A DNA stretch of 64,000 bases, from the NCBI GenBank assembly GCA_007115705.1, contig QXEO01002100.1, forward strand, positions 1,922,001 through 1,986,000, given 5' to 3'. A program made the translations under genes and the position numbers. Origin of the DNA: Dactylis glomerata. Taxonomy: Eukaryota; Streptophyta; Magnoliopsida; Poales; Poaceae. The stretch's first letter is position 1. Each line of letters starts with the position of its first letter. A model generated the notes under the pieces. That model was not told the origin of the DNA. It saw nothing but the letters and a program-made list of their open reading frames with translations, and ran no database searches. Positions 56,359 to 64,000 of the stretch are shown here, piece by piece.

Positions 56359-57723
56359 ATGGAGGCCACCACGAGGAAGGCGAAGAGGACGCCGTCCGAT
56401 CAGGAAAAGAGGACGCCGTCCGGTCAGGCGAAGAAGACGCCGTCCGGTCTGCTGTTCCGCATATCCGACATCTGCAAGGTGCACTCCGTCGGCGTCGCGC
56501 CGACTGTCCGCGAGAAGCTACCCAAGGCCGACAGCGCCGCCACCGGCGAGAGCAGCGAAGACGGCGCGCACCTGAAAGTCCACCCGCAACAGGTGTCATC
56601 CGACAGCAGCGAGTGCCTCTCTGAAACTCCCTCTGCCCGTTGCGAAGAAGCTGTCGTCGAGAAGCTCCTCGACGCGATTTCTGGACTGAAGGTGGGTTAT
56701 GTCGACATTCAGAAAGCTCTTATGCCGTATGACCCTGAAGAGATTATGATCGCCGACGAGCGTTTTGCGTCGGCGCTTGAAGAGACTGCTGAGCTGGAGG
56801 ATCTGTATGTTAATGTGAGCAAATGGAGCAACCCAAGGTACCCGTGCCATCTCAGCTCTAGAATTCAGGATCATCAGAATTTGGTGATGGAGTTGCAGGC
56901 TGACATCTGCAAGAAAGACTCTCAGATCGGTTGGCTTCGACCGGAGTTGGACGAACTGGAACGGAAGAACATGGAACTGGAGGACAAGATTGGTCGGAGC
57001 GCGTTGTGCAGAGAAGGATCATTTACTCTCAGGAGAGGGGTGTCAACTGAAATGTTCATGGATCTGTATGAGCGTTCAGCGAAGTGTATCCATGAATTCG
57101 CAAAATTCGTCATTGGCTGGACAAAAGTTTCTGGATGGAGTCTCGGCCAATCCACATATCCAATCGACAGTTATGTTGTATATGAGAGAAAGACTGACAC
57201 GAAGTATGCTGTTGAGGCCTATTTTGCTTCCGTCATGCTAATGGGGGACAGAGAGAAGTATATTTCTCCTGATTCCTTTGACTGTATCATGAGTTTCAGA
57301 GATCCATTTGATGCTCTAATGAGTGATCCAGATTCTAGTTTCGGGAGGTACTGTCGAGCAAAGTATCTAGTGGCTGTGCCCCGGAGTATGGAGGATTCAT
57401 TCTTCGGAAATTTGGACCATAGAGCCTTTGTCGAGAGCGGCGGCCATCCGAGGACACAATTTTACCAGAAATTTGTGAAAATGGCAAGATACACATGGGC
57501 ATTACTCTCAGTTGCTCGGTCGTTGAATCCTAGAGCTGAAATGTTTTATGTCAAGAGTGGTGTTCAGTTTCGAAAGGAACATATGGAGAGTACACCAGCG
57601 AAGATGACAACAGAGGAGGAGAAGTTCAGTGTAGGGTTTACAGTCATGCCGGGATTTAAGGTTGGATGCACTGTCATCAGGTGCAGGGTTTACTTGTCTA
57701 AGGTTAACACAGTAGACTTCTGA
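56359..57723 (+). CDS. GRAVITROPIC IN THE LIGHT 1 (GIL1)/DUF641-type protein
   Basis: Single-exon CDS of 454 codons, starting at the ATG at 56359 (the frame extends eight codons upstream to a TTG). The DUF641 domain begins near residue 96 (EEAVVEKLLDAISGLKVGYVDIQ, MPYDPEEIMIADE), with a coiled coil around 165-215 (LVMELQADI, LERKNMELEDKI), and the conserved C-terminal block KMARYTWALLSVARSL and FTVMPGFKVGCTVIRCRVYLS at about 375-450. GIL1 of Arabidopsis is needed for light-dependent loss of negative gravitropism; IRKI is another member. The N-terminus carries an eight-residue repeat, KRTPS(D/G)Q(E/A), three times. The gene is intact. Orthology to GIL1 itself is not proven. Confidence 0.9.
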   Translation: MEATTRKAKRTPSDQEKRTPSGQAKKTPSGLLFRISDICKVHSVGVAPTVREKLPKADSAATGESSEDGAHLKVHPQQVSSDSSECLSETPSARCEEAVVEKLLDAISGLKVGYVDIQKALMPYDPEEIMIADERFASALEETAELEDLYVNVSKWSNPRYPCHLSSRIQDHQNLVMELQADICKKDSQIGWLRPELDELERKNMELEDKIGRSALCREGSFTLRRGVSTEMFMDLYERSAKCIHEFAKFVIGWTKVSGWSLGQSTYPIDSYVVYERKTDTKYAVEAYFASVMLMGDREKYISPDSFDCIMSFRDPFDALMSDPDSSFGRYCRAKYLVAVPRSMEDSFFGNLDHRAFVESGGHPRTQFYQKFVKMARYTWALLSVARSLNPRAEMFYVKSGVQFRKEHMESTPAKMTTEEEKFSVGFTVMPGFKVGCTVIRCRVYLSKVNTVDF

Positions 57724-58104
57724 AATAACAACCATTAGGTAAGCAGAATTAATTAGCCCTATAGTAAGTCTGTTGACTTAATTTTCTTTTAAGCTCCTCC
57801 TATATTCAGCTTAGGACTTGAGCATTAGCTAGTAGATAATAGCTCATAATGTTAACCTGTAGAATATTATTCCGATATGTATATTATTTTCAGTGGTTCA
57901 TTCAGTTTTTCTAAACCATGCCACAGTTCATGTTTACTTGATATATCAAAAAAAATTGAAATGCAATGTGCATATGGTCCTCGAAAACCAATTCACATTG
58001 ACAACTCAGTACAAGACATTGTTCTAATTCCTTCAGGCTATAGCATTCATCTATTTATCTAACCATGAGTCAAACAATTGGGTTTGATGGTACAAAGGGG
58101 ATGT
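57724..58104. other. Convergent intergenic region between two 3' ends
   Basis: 381 bp between two stop codons, AT-rich. The 3' UTRs of the + and - genes must share or nearly share this stretch. No third gene is seen. Confidence 0.6.
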
Positions 58105-58963
58105 TCATCTGCCGAAGAGTTTGGCAAAGAAGTTTGTGGGTTTAGAGTTCTCCGCGCATGCCACATGCATGTATCTCCCTAGTTTGTCAACTTGCCTTGG
58201 CTCCCCCCTTGTATCTTTTTTGCAAACTTTGCAGGTCTTGTCCACCCAACCTTCCTCCACGTATTCCCCATCAACTGCATTCAGAAACAATTGTTTTTCA
58301 GTACTCAGTGCCATGACTTAGTGTATACTTTTGCTAAAAAATGGATGGCTATGTGAATAAATGTATAGTCATATTAATTCTAACAGCTTGTTCTGCCTAG
58401 CAGGATATAATTATCCTCTGTAAAAATGCACACTACCTGAGTAGTAAAAAGTACACAAAACATACAGTTATTCATTTGAGACACCGTTACTGCAATGATC
58501 AGGAGGGCATAGATAACGTACCATCAACATATGACTTGAAGAAATCCTTGTAGGTACCTCCAATTTTCCTCCGAAGGGCTGCATACTGAAATAGAAACCC
58601 AACCAGAAGTTCCATCAGCAATTAAGATAATTTCAGATTACTTTATGCATACTTGCTGTGCATTAGTGAGACTCAATATGTGTATACCTGCTCTCTTGTC
58701 ATCCTCCCTTCCTCTTTGATGGAATCCCTAGCTTCATACAGCAGTTCCGCATCCTTCTCCGACCGGACCTGCGAGAAGTCGAGCGCCTCTGTGATGTTCC
58801 CGAACAAGGACTGCTTGGGCACCTTCTTCTCTTCCTCATCTGCTTTTGCGTAGGCCTTCACTGATCTGGGATTGGCATTGCTTTGTTTGAAGCATGGCAT
58901 ACTATGGTGAAGCCCAAACGAGGAGCTCTGCGAGGGGGGCAGCGCGAGAGCCCTCATTGCCAT
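58105..58963 (-). CDS. Chloroplast zinc-finger protein (FIP/FtsH5-interacting-protein-like), three exons
   Basis: Exons on the minus strand are 58963-58688, 58585-58522 and 58274-58105, with GT..AG introns, giving 169 codons. Phases agree (276+64+170=510 nt). The N-terminus (MAMRALALPP...) is Ser/Ala-rich and fits a chloroplast transit peptide. The mature part has ALDFSQVRSEKDAELLYEAR, REQYAALRRKIGGTYKDFFKSY and EGWVDKTCKVCKKDT...GRYMHVAC, with a C-x2-C...H-x2-C zinc site. Arabidopsis has a small thylakoid protein of this design that I recall as FIP. The role is inferred from that. A frame with a GTG at 59044 upstream is not a start. A TATA box lies about 90 bp before the ATG. Confidence 0.85.
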
Positions 58964-59045
58964 GGATGGTTTGATCAGCTGGTTGTTCAGTTCTCCTTCA
59001 CCACAGGTAGAAGAACTGAAGCTTGGTGAGTGATCCACATCCACG

Positions 59046-59056
59046 GCATATATATG
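59046..59056 (-). promoter_or_regulatory. TATA box for the chloroplast zinc-finger gene
   Basis: On the minus strand ACATATATATGCC lies about 85-95 bp upstream of the ATG at 58963. Position and sequence fit a TATA box with a short 5' UTR. Confidence 0.6.
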
Positions 59057-59294
59057 TAGGGAAATTTAGAGAGCACAAGCAACGGCACGACGCCATGGCA
59101 GTTTTGTGGAGGTTAAGCAGGCTGCGTGGTGCAAGAGAAGCCTGATGAAACGTGAGGGAAGTACCGGCCGCGCCCTGTGTCTGGCCAGGAATGGTTGGGG
59201 CAGCGTGGCTCGGACTGGCCAGTTCTCAGAGTTGGTGAGTGCAGAGGCAGGAGAATATGTGGAGGACTCTTCTCCTTATGAAAAATACGTAATA

Positions 59295-59388
59295 CTACCT
59301 CTGTACCCATTTAATCGATGCAATGCGAACGCAAAAATTAGTCAGTCCACTTGAACATGACGCGTTGATTAAATCGGAACGGAGGGAG
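59295..59388. mobile_element. Short Stowaway-type MITE (94 bp)
   Basis: The left end is CTACCTCTGTACCCATTTAATC and the right end is GATTAAATCGGAACGGAGGGAG, its imperfect reverse complement. TA flanks both sides (59293-59294 and 59389-59390). Non-coding. Confidence 0.85.
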
Positions 59389-59390
59389 TA

Positions 59391-60684
59391 TAAAAGGGGG
59401 GAAATGCTAACTGTTGAATGACCACTGTAAGTACAGCATATCGCAGCGTCTCCTATTGAGTGACTACTAGATGGGGACTTGATCTAAAAGAACATACTTT
59501 TACACACATAAATTATTATTATTTATGTTTTTTTCTGAAACATGTTATTGCTTCTAAGTTATTTAGCTCAACGCTATACCATTGGACTAATGAGACTTGC
59601 ACATACCCTATTACTGAGTACACCAAACGAATTTCTTTTAACAAGGATAATTGTTCTAGTGAAGCCATAAGATAGAAAGATGTGAGCCTATTTGACAACG
59701 TGGAGCCTTACAAGAACACAATGATAAATATAAGTTTTACAAACACATCGAGTGGAAATTCTACGCCGTCTCCGACCTTAACAAACCGACAGGCCGTGGC
59801 AACCTAGCTCGACACCACACCTGCTTGAAATGTTGGATCAATGATGTCGCTATAACTACGGACTATAAGATGCCAACGACGATGATTGGAATCACTGAAT
59901 GAGGTGGAGAAGGGGAAGGCCTAGCTCCACATAGACGCAGATGCCTTAACTGCAGAAACTTACTGACGAGACCACTAGAGCCAATGTGAATCGCGAAGTG
60001 GGAGTATCGTGGTTGACGACTCTCCTCTACAACCCAACTGATGGGATTTGAGAAAACCAACCTGAATTTATTCTGCTGCAACCTGCGATTAGGGTTCGCT
60101 CATTAGGAAATTGGGCATGTTCCGGTTTGCACAATTGCATTATGGGGCTATTTTTTCCATGATGCCCTGCTATTCCAAATTGAAGAATAAACTGAGCTCC
60201 AAGTTACGCACGGCCCACACAATGCATGGAAGCATATACTACTTGGAAGTTCTAGCTAGATGCCATTAACTAGAGTCAGGGTTATAATTCTCTTAACAAT
60301 AGAGTCATGTTTGCTTAATCTTCTGGCTTGACTTGACGTAGTACAACATCTAGAGCCCAAGCAGAATTCATTTTAGGGTGTGATGACTAGCGCTTAACGT
60401 CATGTTTGTTAACTCTTTTTATTTGCTGCAAATTGATCAATTGACGCTCCCGTGTTTTGTTTTGGGGATGGATGTGGGCTGTGTGAGGGAGCTGGGCTGG
60501 TCTGGGCTGGGCTGGCCTGTGTTTGGGCCATTGTCCCTTTATTCGTCGATTGGCATTTTTTTAGCTTATGCGCATTTCTATGTTGGACTTGTACCGTACG
60601 GCAGTACAAAGGTTAGAGTGGCATTTTTCCTTCGTTCTCTCACTTCAAGAGTAGAGAAGGACACTAGCTCCTCGCATCTAACCA
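59391..60684. other. Intergenic, nothing firm
   Basis: Several short open frames (up to 96 codons) lack any domain. No RNA gene was found. Confidence 0.4.
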
Positions 60685-60933
60685 GGTTCTAATAAAAATA
60701 AAAAAGCTCTCATATAATCAAGAATTAGTTAAACATCACTCAAATTGTGAGAGAATTGACCATACTTTGGGCCTTTCCATTATATGTCTATTTATACAAG
60801 AATTACAATCCTAATTATAAATGAGAGATCACAACATTAAGGACTCTCTACGATTTAGAGGATCAGAGAGTTATGTCACATTATGTGACATATCCCTGGC
60901 AATCATGTCACATAATGTAACATATCTCTAACA
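60685..60933 (-). repeat. 3' LTR of a Copia element (about 249 bp)
   Basis: On the minus strand it starts TGTTAGAGATATGTTACATT at 60933 and ends in a worn ...TTTATTAGAACC near 60685 (normally ...CA). A polypurine tract GCGGGGGAG sits directly before it (60942-60934). The left end is degraded, so 60685 is approximate. Confidence 0.75.
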
Positions 60934-62030
60934 CTCCCCCGCAGTCACAATGGAAGGAGGACGGACGTTGAGACTGGACCAAAAATCCAGAAACAACGGT
61001 GATGGAAGGCCCTTCATCAAAATGTCGGTGAACTGTCGAGACGAGGGAACATGCAACACGCGAACCTGGCCCATGGCAACACGATCGCGAATGAAGTGCA
61101 GATCGATCTCGATGTGCTTGGTGCGCTGGTGCTGGACGGGGTTCGTTGACATGTAGAGGGCGCTAACATTGTCGCAGAACACAACCGTAGCTGGAGGAGA
61201 TGGTCGATGAAGCTCGTGGAGGAGTTGACAAATCCAAGTAGCCTCGGCAATGGCGTTGGCCACAGCACGGTACTCAGCCTCAGCGCTGGAACGAGAGACC
61301 GTGTATTGCCGCTTCGAAGACCATGAGACGAGGTTCTCACCGAGGTAGACGCAGAAACCCGATGTGGAACATCGAGTGTCGGGGCAGCCGGCCAAGTCGG
61401 CGTCGGTGTAGGTGACCATGGAAGCCGGTGAAGATGAATAGAGCTGGAGTCCATGAGATAGCGTGCCCTTGACGTAGCGCAAGATACGCTTAATGGCCGC
61501 CAAGTGCTGTTCGCGCAGGTCGTGCATGTGAAGACACACCTACTGAACGGCGTAGGCGATGTCAGGGCGTGTGAAGGTGAGGTACTGGAGAGCCCCGGCG
61601 AGACTCCGGTACTCAGTCGGGTCGGCCACGGGAGGGCCGGAAGAAGCGGAGAGCTTGGGCAATGTGTCGACCGGTGTCGTGGCAGACTTGCAGGCAGTCA
61701 TGCCGGCATTGTCTAGAATCTCCGCCGCGTAATTGGCTTGCGAGAGGTGCATGCCGGAGGAGTCGCGGGTGACCGCGATGCCGAGGAAGTAATGGAGGCT
61801 GCCCATGTCTGTCATGGCAAACTCGGAGTGAAGGGAGGCGGTGATCCGGTCGAGAAGCCGGGTCGAGGAGGCGGTGAGGACGATGTCACCGAAGTATAGC
61901 AAGAGGAAAGTTATACCCTCCACGCACTGAAGAACGAACAAGGACGTGTCGGAGCGTGAACACATAAAGCCGATCAAGATGATGAAGGTCGCGAAGCGCT
62001 GGTACCACGCACGAGGAGCCTGCTTGAGAC
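60934..62030 (-). pseudogene. Copia RT/RNase H, truncated and mutated
   Basis: The minus strand reads from a partial KQAPRAWYQRF motif at about 62020 through RT (TDMGSLHYFLGIAV, GALQYLTFTRPDIAYAV) to RNase H (TDADLAGCPDTRCSTSGFCV, SRSSAEAEYRAVA, HIEIDLHFIRD). The usual YVDD box reads YFGD (about 61895), a loss of a catalytic Asp. A TAG at 61540-61542 interrupts the frame at AYAVQ. The left end is the 3' LTR. The right (5') end is cut off by the BARE-like LTR, so the N-terminal half, including integrase and gag, lies outside this copy or is missing. Confidence 0.92.
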
Positions 62031-63674
62031 TAAAGGGAATATGCTCGAGAGGCAATAATAAAGTGGTTATTATCATATTCCATGTTTATGATAAATGTTT
62101 ATTTCTCATACTAGAATTGTATTAATTGGAAACATTAATACTTGTGTGATTAATAAACCAAAAGGTTCCTAGTAAAGCCTCTCTTTTATACTCGCTCGTT
62201 GATTAACTGATGATCAAGGTTTCCAGATCATGAACATTGGATGTTGTTAATAACGGGGTCATATCATTAGAATAATGATGTGATGAACACTCACACCCAT
62301 AGTATGAATAGCAATACGATCAAGTCATCAAGTTTCATTGATATATCAAACTCATACGAAGTAGTTCTAATCCTTAGACCATGAGATCATGTTAATCACT
62401 GATACTGAAAGGGTACTTTGATGATATCAAACGTCACACCGTAACAGGGTGATTATAAAGGTTGATTTGGGTACTCTGAAAGTATTAGTTGAGGCTCATG
62501 GATCAAGAGTGGGATTTGTCCATCCGGATGACGGAAAGATATTCTCTGGGCCCTCTCGGTGATATTACATTGACACCGCTTGCAAGCATGTGACTAGGTC
62601 ACGGGAATGCATTATCACGGAACGAGTAAAGAGACTTTTTAGGAACGAGATCGAACTAGGTATGGTTGATACCAAATGATCGGATCTCGGACAAGTAATA
62701 ATATCGCGAGACAGAAGGAATTAACTATGTTCGTTAATGGTTCACACGATCACTAGATCATCGTCGAGTAAGTGGGAGTCGTCATGGATTTCCAGATCCC
62801 GCTGATGATTATTGATCGAAGAGGAGTCTCGATCATGTCCACGTTATTCACGAACCGTAGGGTGACACACTTAAGGTTCGCCGTCGTTTTTGAGTGGATA
62901 TGATACTCCGATCGAATTACAGGACAGCATGCGGGTTGTTTCAGAAAAGCGCCAAAACTATTTTGGTATATCGAAATAACTCAAGGGGTATTTGTTAATG
63001 TTTATTAATTGATTGAATTAACAAATATTAAAGAAATAAAAATGTTTTATTAAATCAATTAGTGTGAATTTTAATTAGCATGAATGTCATGCAAAATTAA
63101 ATGGGGGGTTACCTCATGTTGATGAGGGGGTTACCACCATGAAGAGGGAAATAAAGAGGAGGAGAATTTCTCCATAGGGCTGCCGCACCCCCTAGGGGGC
63201 TGCCCCCTCCTCTCCTATAAAAGGAGCCCGTCTTCTCCCTCTTCACATACTCTTAATTCTCCCCTTCCCCGCATAGTTGCTGTCCAATATCCGTCTTAGC
63301 TTAGCGAAGCTCTGCCGGATTTTTAGTTTGTAATTCATACACTTAGAGAAGTGTGTGTTGGAGTGTCCGACGGACCCCTTCTTCCGCTGCCCCGCTGGAC
63401 CGAGGGCGTGGAGGAGATGACGACAAACCGTACGTGTGATCGAGTACGGAGGCGCCGCCGAATGTGGCGCCTTGTACACGATCGTAAGATCGTCAAGTGA
63501 ACGACTACGTGCATCTTCGTCGAGTCTTCATCGGCAACGTTTGTGCGGGAACGTAATCCCCGCTTCCGGTCTTTGAGGGTTAATTCTCCGTTGCTACCAT
63601 CTCGTAGAGTTTTCTTGGCTAGTTTTGTGTTCATGCGTAGGAAATCTTTTGTTTTCTATGCTACATACCCATCA
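62031..63674 (+). repeat. 5' LTR of the BARE-like element
   Basis: 1644 bp by my limits. A TATA box-like CCTATAAAAGGAGCC lies near 63214-63228, followed by a transcribed leader. Confidence 0.85.
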
Positions 63675-63675
63675 G

Positions 63676-63688
63676 TGGTATCAGAGCC
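63676..63688 (+). other. Primer binding site (initiator tRNA-Met type)
   Basis: TGGTATCAGAGCC, one base after the LTR end, is the standard Copia PBS. Confidence 0.9.
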
Positions 63689-64000
63689 ATCTCTATGCGT
63701 AGTTGTTATGCACGATTAGAACACATGGAGATGTGGGCGTTGATGATCATGTTATTGCTATTTTTTGTATTTTGGATCATAGTGGCATAGTGGGATTGAA
63801 GCTGTCCGAGACAAACATTACGTGACCGCGTTCACGAGACTTGTCCCACACTTGACATGCTTCGGCATATGTGGCTTTGCGGGTGCACGTTTCTCCCACT
63901 ATAGTTATGATCTATTTTACAAAGAGTTGTTAATAATATTTTTATCACCGTTGTGGTTACATATTCGTAGGTAAGAACGGTTCTTCCTAGAAAGCCCTAA

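Larger units (their letters stand above)
62031..64000 (+). mobile_element. BARE/Angela/WIS-like Copia element, left LTR and leader
   Basis: The plus-strand LTR resembles Triticeae Angela/BARE LTRs: ATATGC-CGAGAGGCAATAATAA near its start (62034-62060), a tracts such as CACTTAAGGTTCG and ACGGAACGAGTAAAGAGAC, and an end CTACATACCCATCA at 63674. A PBS complementary to initiator tRNA-Met (TGGTATCAGAGCC, 63676-63688) follows. The rest to the window edge is non-coding leader. The first few LTR bases merge with the Copia RT at the junction, so its left boundary is approximate. Confidence 0.9.

Noticed and set aside
1..64000. CRISPR array or bacterial operon features
   Set aside because: The window is plant nuclear DNA. 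No direct-repeat spacer array, bacterial promoter set or operon layout is present.

Overview
The window is plant nuclear DNA, most likely from a cool-season grass (Pooideae; Triticeae or a close relative). The evidence is a BARE/Angela/WIS-type Copia LTR at the right end, several copies of an LTR family starting TGATACGTCTC that is very common in Triticeae-like genomes, Stowaway-type MITEs with TA duplications, a GC-rich intronless grass-style gene and a nuclear tRNA-Leu. Species cannot be fixed from sequence alone. Most of the 64 kb is transposable-element DNA, with five host genes or RNA genes I can support: a U-box/ARM E3 ubiquitin ligase (15909-18005 +), tRNA-Leu(UAG) (25641-25719 -), a small RING-H2 membrane protein (52648-52989 -), a GIL1/DUF641-type protein (56359-57723 +) and a three-exon chloroplast zinc-finger protein (58105-58963 -).

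Layout. 1-660: LTR fragment cut by the window edge. 661-3354: degraded repeats. 3364-11334: a complete 7.97-kb Mutator-like element (MULE) with about 250-bp terminal inverted repeats and a 9-bp target duplication. It holds two convergent transcription units, each apparently started from a TIR: a plant-mobile-domain (PMD) gene on + and a MuDR-type transposase with SWIM and zinc-knuckle domains on -, plus a coiled-coil ORF. All three reading frames carry nonsense mutations. 11344-15900: a Stowaway MITE, a broken PIF/Harbinger transposase and a hAT-type MITE with an exact 8-bp duplication. 15909-18005: U-box gene. 18006-28050: intergenic DNA with another hAT-type MITE, SINE-like and Stowaway-like elements, an AT-rich minisatellite block and the tRNA gene.

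28059-47814 is a nest of LTR retrotransposons that can be taken apart by its target duplications. The outer minus-strand element (TSD CTCAT) contains an opposite-orientation solo LTR of its own family (31280-39573). That solo LTR is split by a complete plus-strand element of a related family (31646-38292, two 1544-bp LTRs, TSD CCCTT). The outer element also contains a separate 4.1-kb long LTR (41277-45375, TSD GAGTT). Neither full element encodes recognisable gag-pol. Both carry an orphan ORF with a shared C-terminal hydrophobic domain, so they look like non-autonomous relatives.

47820-55135: two head-to-head RNase H fragments, an LTR relic, the RING-H2 gene and a minus-strand LINE 3' fragment. 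55136-59060: a small gene island in which the GIL1-like and chloroplast zinc-finger genes converge with about 380 bp between their stop codons. 60685-64000: a decayed Copia element whose RT is cut off in the KQAPRA motif by a BARE-like LTR, followed by that element's primer binding site and leader.

The candidate for an unusual system is the PMD-transposase MULE, which has the two-convergent-gene layout of maize MuDR with a PMD gene in the second position. The orphan ORF shared by the two non-autonomous LTR families is the second candidate.
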